The notes below the pieces were generated by a model. It was not told where the DNA came from, did not search any database, and saw only the letters and a list, made by a program, of their open reading frames with translations. A DNA stretch of 36,040 bases, from positions 1 through 36,040 of the forward strand of contig KZ992521.1 of NCBI GenBank assembly GCA_003614735.1, given 5' to 3'. Source of the stretch: Thamnocephalis sphaerospora. Its lineage: Eukaryota > Zoopagomycota > Zoopagomycetes > Zoopagales > Sigmoideomycetaceae. The translations under genes were made by a program, and so were the position numbers. This document shows, piece by piece, positions 13,785 to 21,760 of this stretch (within the stretch, counting starts at the first letter, position 1; the number at the start of each line of letters is the position of its first letter).

Positions 13785-14675
13785 ATGACACCGATGCCAG
13801 GTGCGCCAAATGTCGCTGGAAGTGCCGGCGCCAGCAGCAGTGCTGCAACACCGTCCGGCAGCGGTGGCGGAGGTAGCAACGGTAGCGGAGACCGCAAGGT
13901 GCGTTCGGCGGTCGGGGCGTCCGCGCAGCAAGCTGATGGAACTAGCGCTTGCAGAAATCCTCTGCTGGACAGCAGCAACTGAAGGAGCTCGAAAAGGAAT
14001 TGGTCGAACTGATCAAGCGAAAGAAACAGGTGGACAAGAATCTGGTAAGATGGCGCTGCAGACCTGCTCGCCCTTGCTGAGCGTGCGCCTGCTAACAACC
14101 GGTCGATGACAGGCCAACTTGGAGGTGACGATCTACAACTTTGAGGGGTCATACCTACAGGATTCGCCGCATGGCAATATTGTGCGCGGATTTGACCAAT
14201 ATCTGCAGGCGCGTAACAGTGGCGGCGGTGTATCAAGTGTGCGCAATCGACAAGGCGCCAGCATGGCCGGCAATCGCGTCAGTGAATCGGAGCGGATATT
14301 CTCGCACTCTTCAACAACCTATCGCAAGGTGGGTGGCTTTGATGGCGCTATTCCGGCGCCTGACTCACGATGCTAACGGGCTTGAATCGTTCAACTACGC
14401 AGGCGGTGGGCCTTGCAGACGAGGACGAGGAAGGCAATTCCGCGCCCGTATCCGCACGGCCGGCGAGCCCCAGTAGTGGCGACGAACGATCCATCAAGGG
14501 TCGTCCAACTGGGCTTGGAACGCAGCATCGTCGACGCCGCAGCCGTCCACTTACAGGTTCAGGTGACGAAGCAGACGATTTACGCGACGACGCAGCCCTT
14601 CGTGCGCCAAAGCGCATCAGGCTGTCGCTCGGTGCACGCGGCGGTGCAGATTCCAACGAGGAGCTGGACGTGTGA
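13785..14675 (+). CDS. EAF6: Eaf6-like subunit of NuA4/MYST histone acetyltransferase complexes
   Basis: Four exons: 13785-13898, 13955-14044, 14113-14328 and 14403-14675, 693 nt, 230 residues. All introns are phase 0; introns 2 and 3 carry TGCTAAC branch sites. The first 40 residues are Gly/Ser/Ala-rich. The family core is the coiled coil from QQQLKELEKELVEL (about residue 44) through LANLEVTIYNFEGSYLQD, then GNIVRGFDQYL and the SESERIFSHSS stretch, ending near 140. Eaf6 is a small subunit of NuA4 and NuA3-type complexes (MEAF6 in animals) that helps anchor the acetyltransferase module. The last 90 residues are an acidic/Arg-rich, Ser/Pro-rich extension with a possible basic nuclear signal (HRRRRSRP), making this protein longer than most Eaf6 proteins. 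Divergent from the subtilase and convergent with VPS2. Confidence 0.88.
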
Positions 14676-14878
14676 TCAGAAGGATTTAGCAGCATGCCAG
14701 CCGCATGTATACACCTCGCCCTATTTGCCCTTGTATCTTTACGCCTACTCTCAGGCCCAGCGCTAGCCTGGCTATAAACGATATCATAGTCACGATACGA
14801 TCGATCGAGTATGCGTGTGCACAAGTAGAATCTTTACAAAACAAGTGCATGCTTGTTCCAATCACGGCCGGCGCACAT

Positions 14879-15866
14879 TTAGTCGCGGCGCAAATTGTCC
14901 AGCCGTGCCTGTAGCGCTGCATCGTCTGCGCTCAAGCTTTCGCCACCGTCTCCGCCACCCGCTGCCACAGCCACCCGCTGGCGTACTGGCTCCTCAGCTG
15001 CCACAGCTTTGAGTCCAGTGGGCGCGTCGACAAGCTAGAAGCGTCGGTCGCGTCATCAAGTTAGACAAGCGTATTGCACTGTCACATCTGTAGCACCCTC
15101 CTGGGTCTTACCTGCTGGTCAAGCTGTACACCAATCTCGTCCAGCACCTGCTTGATAATCAGCTCCTCCTCTTCTTCGTCCTCTTCGTCCATCATCACGT
15201 CGTCCACTGCATCCGACATCATCTCCTCCTTCATATCCATAGCCTCTGACTCCATCTCAAACTCTTGCATGATACGCTGCAGCGCAGGCAGGTTCATGCC
15301 GCGATTCATAGACTTCATAACCTATCGACGAAGCAGGCATGTATGCTACACGTCAGCATCGCATTCCGCCGTATACACATACGGCAGTATCTACCTTGGT
15401 GGCACCCTTCATGGCCTCTGCCATCTGTTGGTTGGAGCGCATCGCCTGGCAAGTCTCCGGTCAGCGTCGTTACCCTGCCAGCCTCATTACGCTGTATGCA
15501 CACCTGTATCCGAAGCCCAACTCCTTGTAGTTGCGTGCGCATCTGATAGAATTTCTGGATATACTTGCGCGTGCGCACCAAGTCTTTGGCCATGACCTTG
15601 CAAGCGCTCTAGCAGCGACAACAGTAAAGGGTGAGCGACAGAGGAGCAACGCTTTCCGTCTGCCGCCAACGCTATAGCTATGCAATTCTGCCGCGCACCA
15701 TTTGTCCAGCCTTGGCAGTCTTCTTGATATCGGCAACCAGACGACGCTCCTGAGTCTCAAGCCGCGAACGCTCGCGATCCAATTCACGCTGCGCTTTGGT
15801 CAGTGCCCGCTGATGAGCGCGAAGCTGCTCAGCAGGCGATTTGCGTGCGCCAAATAAAAAGTTCAT
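14879..15866 (-). CDS. VPS2: ESCRT-III subunit Vps2/Did4 (CHMP2)
   Basis: Five exons: 15866-15699, 15608-15504, 15445-15395, 15321-15112 and 15034-14879; 690 nt, 229 residues, the family length. The N-terminus MNFLFGARKSPAEQLR and the helix through ERRLVADIKKTAKAGQM are diagnostic. The second exon must begin at 15608 to restore SACKVMAKDLVRTR. The chain ends in a C-terminal MIT-interacting motif (DDAALQARLDNLRRD, 215-229), the binding site for Vps4. An acidic helix (DEEDEEEEEL) precedes it. Vps2 caps Snf7 filaments with Vps24 and recruits Vps4 for membrane scission in multivesicular-body sorting, cytokinesis and nuclear envelope sealing. A TATAAA on the minus strand at 15989-15994 lies 123 nt upstream, in the short gap after TSR2. 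Confidence 0.95.
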
Positions 15867-15988
15867 CGTGGACAAGGAGGGCTAGCTGATGTGTGTGCGT
15901 GCGTGCGTGCGTGCGCTAGCAGCAGGTGCGATGAACAGGGACAACAAAGAGATAGGCGTGTGACGTGGGCTGCTGGCAATGTCACCCG

Positions 15989-15994
15989 TTTATA
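15989..15994 (-). promoter_or_regulatory. TATA box of VPS2
   Basis: TATAAA on the minus strand, 123 nt before the VPS2 ATG and only 30 nt downstream of the TSR2 stop codon, so the VPS2 promoter fits within a 157-nt gap. A GTGC-type short repeat (about 15891-15916) lies between it and the ATG. Confidence 0.45.
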
Positions 15995-16023
15995 ATCTAC
16001 AGTAGACTCATGGAAAGCAAAGA

Positions 16024-16665
16024 CTAATGCTGTGCCGCATCGCCATCATGCTCTTCATCCTCGCTGTCGCTGTCGCTCTCCTCTCCCTGTCGCATCGAAC
16101 TGGCGGCTACGTCTGTCTGCTGCAGAGTACGTTGCTCCGCGCTGGCGCGCAGCTGATGTACCGCAGTATGATTGCCATGCGTAACCTCAGTAAACATCTT
16201 TACCAGCTGCTTGCCAATCTGCGAGCACACACGCACACGTTCGATGTCAGTCAAATAGCATTTAAGGCGCACCAACGTAACCAAGAACGGCAACGCCACC
16301 ATTTCAGAGTACCCATGCACCGCATAAATATATGCACACACACACACACACACGCACACGCGCCTTACCTCAAATGCACTGCCGTCCTCCAACTGAGTGT
16401 TGAACTCGTCCTGCATAATCTGCAGCAAAATGTCCTCCACATCCTCAGGCTCTACTCGCTTGCCGCGCTGGCCAAAGTATCCAACGAGCACCTCGCACAT
16501 CCAGTCGCGCTTTTCGTCACCGAGACCGTCATTGCCCCAATCGTTGGTGATCGCCAGGCGTAGCGCAGTCCACTGCTTCAGCGTAAGTGCGACGCCCTCA
16601 GTGAAGGCAATCTGATTCGGGTGCTGCGCCGGCGGGGCGGCCGACGACGACGACGACGACGACAT
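16024..16665 (-). CDS. TSR2: Pre-rRNA processing protein Tsr2
   Basis: Two exons: 16665-16369 and 16218-16024, 492 nt, 163 residues. The core IAFTEGVALTLKQWTALRLA...WGNDGLGDEKRDWM...DVEDILLQIMQDEFNTQLEDGSAFE is the Tsr2 domain, and after the splice IGKQLVKMF completes it. Tsr2 is the dedicated chaperone of ribosomal protein eS26 (Rps26) and works in 40S maturation. The tail is acidic (EESDSDSEDEEHDGD), as in the family. The start at 16665 is preferred over an in-frame Met at 16734 because a TATAAA on the minus strand at 16742-16747 lies just above that Met. A run of seven Ser after the start comes from a trinucleotide repeat. The intron (150 nt, GTAAGG...CTCGCAG) contains a GT repeat, is a multiple of three and has no stop in frame. 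Confidence 0.9.
   Translation of the reverse strand: MSSSSSSSAAPPAQHPNQIAFTEGVALTLKQWTALRLAITNDWGNDGLGDEKRDWMCEVLVGYFGQRGKRVEPEDVEDILLQIMQDEFNTQLEDGSAFEVRRVCVCVCVCAYIYAVHGYSEMVALPFLVTLVRLKCYLTDIERVRVCSQIGKQLVKMFTEVTHGNHTAVHQLRASAEQRTLQQTDVAASSMRQGEESDSDSEDEEHDGDAAQH
16335..16353. repeat. (CA)n / (GT)n repeat in TSR2 intron
   Basis: About nine CA units on plus, (GT)n in the sense of TSR2, starting about 15 nt after the donor and followed by an imperfect GCACACG stretch. Confidence 0.9.
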
Positions 16666-16741
16666 GCTTGCTGGTGCCAGAGGCGAAGAGCGAACGGCTG
16701 CGAGTGAGGAAAAGAACAAAAACGGCACGTCCATGCCCCAG

Positions 16742-16747
16742 TTTATA
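16742..16747 (-). promoter_or_regulatory. TATA box of TSR2
   Basis: TATAAA read on minus, about 77 nt upstream of the ATG at 16665. It sits in the 261-nt divergent promoter shared with the isochorismatase gene. Confidence 0.45.
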
Positions 16748-16926
16748 GACGGTAGTTTCTTTTTCCGCCCGGCCTGGTGGAACAGTCTCGCGTCACCAAT
16801 ATAGCCATATTCACATCTGCCGCCTTGTCACTTCCAGCCTAGTCGACTGTTCTGCATCCACTTCTACCCGCAACTCCACACTCGGCTTCAACGCGCACCG
16901 TTCCACCCAGTCTGTCAATATCCACC

Positions 16927-17847
16927 ATGTCAGTCCCGGCCGCCGCCTCGCTTACCCGCCGCATCAACCCGGCTACCACGGCGTTCTTCTTGTGTGATGT
17001 TCAGGAACGCTTCAAGGGCCTCATCCATAGCTACAATGGCGTCATATCTGTAGCGCAGAAGATGTCGCGTGCAGCAGAGATCACCGATGTGCCTCTGGTT
17101 GTCACAGAACAGGTGCGTTGCTGAGCTGCAAGGGGCACAGCGTGCCAATAAGTTGCTTACGCAAGCACGTGGCTATTTCTGCCACCACCGTATCCACAGT
17201 ATTCAAAAGGTAAGCGCAACAGATCAAGGAACAACCTCGTATGACGGGTGTGCTGATGAAGACAAACATTGGATTTGTACAGTCTTTGGTGCCACTGTTT
17301 CCGAGATTGACATCAACAAAGCGGCGCTTGTCAAGCCAAAGACCAAGTTCTCCATGCTCATACCCGAGGTCGATGCTTTCCTCAAGGAGCGCAAGACCGA
17401 GTCCATCGTCATCTATGGCATTGAAGTAGGCATACTGTACTGTTTGTGCACACACGTTCCATCGTGCTAACACTCATGTGGTCAATGCACCAGTCGCACG
17501 TCTGCGTGCTACAGACTGTGCTGGAACTGCTGGACAACAAGTACAACGTCCACGTTCTTGCCGACGGCGTTTCCTCGATAAACTATCCCGAGATTGATAT
17601 TGCGCTGAACGTAAGCTATGCTGGCAAATGCTGTATCATGCTGCCAGTAACGCTAACACTGCTCGGTTTGTAGCGCATGCGCCAAGCAGGCGCTGCAATC
17701 ACCACCTCAGAATCTATCCTCTTTCAGCTGGCCGGTGATTCAAAGCATCCTCATTTCAAGGCACTTTCCGGGCTGGTCAAGGAGTGGCAGCCTATTGATC
17801 GACAGAACCCACTACTTTTCCGCAACCTGCGCGAAAGCAACATCTGA
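16927..17847 (+). CDS. Isochorismatase-family cysteine hydrolase (ISOC1-like)
   Basis: Five exons: 16927-17112, 17200-17209, 17283-17425, 17494-17610 and 17674-17847; 630 nt, 209 residues, matching ISOC1/ISOC2-type proteins. The second exon is a 10-nt microexon (TATTCAAAAG), needed to join VVTEQ to the [10 protein letters not shown] stretch in frame. The catalytic triad of the superfamily is in place: Asp24 ([10 protein letters not shown]), Lys87 (KTKFSML) and Cys117 ([12 protein letters not shown]). Family members hydrolyse small amides or vinyl ethers; the ISOC1/2 branch has no firmly known substrate and is often mitochondrial or peroxisomal. The C-terminus ([21 protein letters not shown]) is typical of that branch. 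Divergent from TSR2. Confidence 0.9.
17200..17209 (+). other. 10-nt microexon of the isochorismatase gene
   Basis: Bounded by CCACAG before and GTAAGC after. It adds Y-S-K plus one base; skipping it would shift the frame (10 is not a multiple of three). The family alignment around the Gln-Tyr-x-Lys position supports it. Confidence 0.75.
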
Positions 17848-18818
17848 GTGCACATCGCAAGACAAGTGCATTTCAGCCAACGCGTGCGTTTACCTAGCTA
17901 TAAACTGCAACATGCAATGCCAGCTGCACGCGAGTTGCCTGTCAATATACACCTGTAAACCAAATTAGACTGCCCTGTATTGTCCATGCAGCGTTGGTAA
18001 ACTCGACAAAAAGTACACAATTAGCCAGTGCGGAGATGTCGGCGTGCTGTTGCGGCGCATGACCGTAGATGCAGACGTGTTTAGACAGGGTTGGCTGGCC
18101 GCTTGAGCGCGCAGCAGAGTAGCACTGAAAGCATGCCGCACAGATGATAGGCGTACAGCTACAGCTCAAACACGAGAACCTATTGCCGTTCGACGCATGC
18201 CGTCACTGAGAAGCATGCGTGTGCAGCATATGCGCGCAGAAGCAGAGTATTGCTCCAGCTGTGGATGGCTTCGCCAACCCGGCATTGCGGAGAACTGCCT
18301 GCTCAACATGCGCTTCCTGTTGTTTATTGAGGAAATGATGGTATAGTGGTTTGGTCAAGCGTAGTGTTGAATGTGGATTGCGCCTTTACTCTTTACACTG
18401 TATCAACTTCTCAATAGTTGGGCAAAAGTAAGCTAGTAGTGAAGACACGTCCATTATCAGTTTCCAAAACAAGGCAGCACAATGCATAGGCATGCAAGTA
18501 ACTTGAAGCTTTACCCCGGGCGACCAACCAGCTAGGAGTTGTAGAATACCATGCCGTCTGCCGCGCCGGACACCGCTGTGTCACGTAGGATGTTGTGCAT
18601 GGGCGTAACATATGGGTGAATTTTCATTGCTGATAAGTATCCCACCGGCGTTTAATAGACGTTTTCGGACCCCTAAGTGTCTGTAAGCTCTAGAATATCC
18701 AGCATATTGCATGTAGCTGCGCTGCAACGTGGGAGATACGATATGTACGCAAAATTCAATAAAAATGCCAAATTTTGCATTGTATATAGATTAGTGTGAC
18801 ACGCCAGTATAACAGTTA
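17848..18818. other. Intergenic before tRNA-Glu
   Basis: About 970 nt, locally AT-rich (18610-18810). Only short open frames without domains are present. I see no gene. Confidence 0.5.
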
Positions 18819-18890
18819 ACCGGTATAGTCCAACGGCTAGGATATCTCGCTTTCACCGAGGAGATCGGGGTTCGATTCCCCGTACCGGTG
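18819..18890 (+). tRNA. tRNA-Glu (anticodon TTC)
   Basis: 72 nt, no intron. The acceptor stem ACCGGTA pairs with TACCGGT, with G as discriminator. The anticodon stem TCTCG/CGAGG has loop CTTTCAC, giving TTC (UUC), which reads GAA/GAG. The D-arm region ATAGTCCAACGGCTAGGAT and T-arm CGGGGTTCGATTCCCCG are the standard forms and carry the A and B boxes. Confidence 0.96.
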
Positions 18891-18891
18891 C

Positions 18892-18896
18892 TTTTT
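18892..18896 (+). terminator. Pol III terminator of tRNA-Glu
   Basis: Five T residues starting two bases after the tRNA end. Confidence 0.8.
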
Positions 18897-19771
18897 GCTC
18901 GCTGTTACGGGCAATCGTGTACGTTTTGCTGCAGCTGCATTGGCGCTCGCCAGTACGCGCATACAGTAGTCGTGTCAAAAAGAGCATGGCTTGTGAGAAA
19001 GGCTGCTGGAGATGGCTGTGAGGCTGGCATGGCGGTTCTCGTAGAGTGCATTGCAGCGTCCAGGGCCCGGCGAGAGTCGCACGTCTGCTCCCTTACCCCC
19101 AACCGACTGGCAGGCATGTGAACTCACGATGCGGTGGGTACCTCGGGTGTGTCGTCGGTTGGATTGTCGAGACAATTGGCATAGGCTGCTTGGATGTTGG
19201 TCTGACTCATGTGAGCTACGGAAGCTAGGATGCACGGAGGCGCCATGCGGATGTTGCAGATATTTTTACGGCGGGCTGCACCAATGTTAGATTCTGTACG
19301 GCATTGGATGGTACAAACTCTTCCTTTGGTGCTTATGCTGGCAGAATTCGGGATAGAATGGCCAGAGCGTGGCAGTAGATATTGCAGGTACTCGCTTGCG
19401 AGATGTGCCGTGATAGATTGGGCGTGGGACTATTGAGGTATGGTGACAATACAGCCAACCGTGCTCAGATTTTGTGCTGCAGCCACTAAGGGTATTTCGG
19501 AAGCGTGAACGCGGCGCCCGCATCGTTGCAGCAGCTTCCACGCAGTATGACCGCGTCGTCCCGCTGATAGGTGGGGCAGACGTGTCACGGCGCACAGGCA
19601 AAGGCTAGACTACAGGGCAGCCCGCGCCTAGCGAGCTATTATCGGCATCCGACAGCCAAAAATGCGGCGCCGACACTGGCATATGCTTCACCGATACGCT
19701 CGCTGTTGACTCTGATGTAATACAGTATGTGGCCTCCGGAGGTCGCACTAATTCTCTCCCACGTTGTCTCG

Positions 19772-19779
19772 TATATATA
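19772..19779 (+). promoter_or_regulatory. TATA box of five-module cysteine-rich gene
   Basis: TATATATA in the context CTCGTATATATAGTGG, the strongest TATA element in this region, 217 nt before the ATG. A long leader or a leader intron would follow. Confidence 0.5.
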
Positions 19780-19995
19780 GTGGTCAGGCGGTGCGCAGCC
19801 AGTGTCGGTGCTCATCACCACTCGCTACACCGCCTAGTCTGCGTCTACAAGCTGCTATTGCTGCAAGCTTCAAGTGCTTATTGAATCCGCTGGTCGACAT
19901 TACCTGTACTCCTGTTTCGGCGCCAGTCTGCGCGCCAGTAATTGTCACTACTACCAGCATCAGTGTTGCTGTCAAAAACTAGCGCTGCCGCAAGA

Positions 19996-20712
19996 ATGCG
20001 TCTGGCCACCTCTTTGGTCGTCCTTGGCCTTTCGGCCTTTGTCGGCTTTGTCACCGTCGACGCTGCTGCCAGTCTGTCCGACCCTATTGCCTGTCCGGCC
20101 ATTGTTCCGCAGTGCCCACCCTGCGGATACGACGCTACCTGCGTGCAGCACCCGGGTACGCCCACTCGCTGCCCATGGGCTTCGTGCGAGAAGACTACCT
20201 GCGTGGCTTGCCCCAAGATGATGCCACAGTGCCCCAAGTGCCCTGGAGGCTACAAGTGCGTTGATGTTCCTGGCGACTGCAAAAACTGCCCGCGCCGCAC
20301 CTGCGTCAAGGATGAGCAAGAGTGCAAGATTTGCCCGCAGGTTGTGCCGCGCTGCCCAAGCTGCCTTGCCGGTGAGGAGTGCGTAGTCACCAATCAGACT
20401 TGCCAAGCGTGTGCTTCGGCCTCCTGCAAAAAGAAGAAGCCTACTCTGCCAGGCACCGGCTGTGTTCAGTGCTTTGTCGGCGACCCTCCGTGCCCAGTCT
20501 GCAAGCCAGGTACACGCTGCGAAAAGATCGCTGCCACCTGCAACAAGTGTGCCGAGGCCATCTGTGTACCGGACGTTGGTGGATCCTGCGTCCGTTGCAG
20601 GGCACCCGAGTGCAAGCCTGGCTGCGGCTACGGCCAGGAGTGCGTCTACCAGGGCGGCTCGTGCAAGAGCTGCGGCACGCCAGTCTGCCGTCGCCTTCAG
20701 ACTCTGAACTGA
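19996..20712 (+). CDS. Secreted protein of five tandem Opy2-like eight-cysteine modules
   Basis: A single exon of 238 residues. Residues 1-24 are a signal peptide. The rest is five cysteine modules. Modules 2 (C69-C103), 3 (C110-C144) and 4 (C156-C190) share exactly the same spacing, C-x2-C-x6-C-x2-C-x5-C-x6-C-x2-C-x4-C. Module 1 (C33-C64) lacks the first Cys and one of the inner pair. Module 5 (C198-C231) is a variant ending CGTPVCRR. The repeat resembles the extracellular part of fungal Opy2, but there is no membrane segment or GPI signal, so the product is probably fully secreted and disulfide-bonded. Its function is unknown; a wall-associated, effector or ligand role are all possible. The gene downstream (21761) ends in the same variant module. 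An AATAAA at 20752 follows the stop by 40 nt. Confidence 0.85.
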   Translation: MRLATSLVVLGLSAFVGFVTVDAAASLSDPIACPAIVPQCPPCGYDATCVQHPGTPTRCPWASCEKTTCVACPKMMPQCPKCPGGYKCVDVPGDCKNCPRRTCVKDEQECKICPQVVPRCPSCLAGEECVVTNQTCQACASASCKKKKPTLPGTGCVQCFVGDPPCPVCKPGTRCEKIAATCNKCAEAICVPDVGGSCVRCRAPECKPGCGYGQECVYQGGSCKSCGTPVCRRLQTLN

Positions 20713-20751
20713 GCGGAATTCTGTTTTGCGCTTTCCAAGCGCTGGTGCGAC

Positions 20752-20757
20752 AATAAA
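20752..20757 (+). other. Polyadenylation signal AATAAA
   Basis: Canonical hexamer 40 nt after the stop of the five-module gene. Confidence 0.5.
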
Positions 20758-21375
20758 CGCTTATTACTGCATTTCTGTTGGTGAGCATTGAAACGTGAGC
20801 AATACCCGCATCCGCCAGGGTCGGCGGTCATCACTGTCTGGAATGCCTGCCAGTGGGAGTGAGAGTGGGTATTGGTACTTTTGTGTTTTGTCACCGATGT
20901 CGCTCCACAGAAAGTATCGGTGGCTTAACGAGATACCGCCGTCAAATCCTCAGACGAGACGGCCCGGCCCCGTGCACAGCCAGCCAGTAGTGTCGCGTCT
21001 GGTGTCTGCCCCATAACTGCTGGTCGAAAATAAAAGACAATTACTGGAGCACAATGTTACGCGAATTTCATACAGTCCAGTACCCCGCCGTTCAGGGGCT
21101 CTCTTTTTGTGACCAAGTTTCTCTGATTGTTTGAGAGAGAGAGAGATGCTGCGGGCACCGTCGTTTTGTGCCTTCTATGCCATTCGTCCATCTGTACTGG
21201 TGTGGGTATAGTCCTGAAACAAGGAGATATAGTAGCCGTGCTATTTGTTACAATCCAGCCCGTGTACCGTTCGATAATCACGACACCTGCCTAGGCCCTT
21301 GACCATTGCGGCACAGGTTTGCTGATGCGGGTCCGTGTCTTGTCGTTTGTCATCGTCTCCTCTATGTCCATATCG

Positions 21376-21383
21376 TATAAATA
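21376..21383 (+). promoter_or_regulatory. TATA box of Pro/Thr-rich glycoprotein gene
   Basis: TATAAATA, 378 nt before the ATG; the following sequence is pyrimidine-rich, as in the leader of the five-module gene. Confidence 0.4.
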
Positions 21384-21760
21384 ATGCGTGCGCGATGCGA
21401 GCAGTAACGCCAATTCCTCACCACACTCGATTGAGTACCAGTATCACTGCTACCACCTATCTCTAGCGCGCATAGTCGTGCCTATCCGTTTCCTCCTATC
21501 ATAAGCAAGCCAGCACTGGTTGCAGCCCTATAGCCCTATACTTCCCCATCACTACCTCTACCCTTAACACTGCATTGCAAGTGTTGTGTCTGCCAGCTCA
21601 GATACTTTTTTCCTTGTCGGACCTTCCTGTCTGTCAATCTCGCTTTCCGCCCCTTGGTGGTGGTATCTACACTTTCTCTTTCGAGCTCCCAATCGTTGTT
21701 GACCGTGTCAACAACTATACCATAGCCTGTTCCTGTTTGTCACCTGCATCATCATTCACC

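Larger units (their letters stand above)
18891..19995. other. Intergenic and 5' region of cysteine-rich gene
   Basis: Roughly 1.1 kb. A TATA element lies at 19772-19779; the 220 nt after it form the leader of the gene at 19996 and could hide a 5' UTR intron. No supported coding sequence upstream of the TATA. Confidence 0.5.
20713..21760. other. Intergenic and long leader of the Pro/Thr-rich gene
   Basis: About 1 kb. A TATAAATA lies at 21376-21383 and a C/T-rich leader runs to the ATG at 21761. The frame stays open upstream from 21575, but that part has no ATG and reads as leader. A short GA repeat is at about 21135-21146. Confidence 0.5.

Noticed and set aside
15609-15698. Acceptor just before the VPS2 Val-Met-Ala-Lys-Asp codons (at 15597)
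   Set aside because: Using the acceptor at 15609 instead adds Ser-Ala-Cys-Lys, which matches the conserved ESCRT-III sequence before VMAKDLVRT; both keep frame.
16666-16734. Longer TSR2 start (Met at 16734)
   Set aside because: A TATA box lies only about 8 nt above it, so transcripts should begin downstream; the extension is not Tsr2-like.
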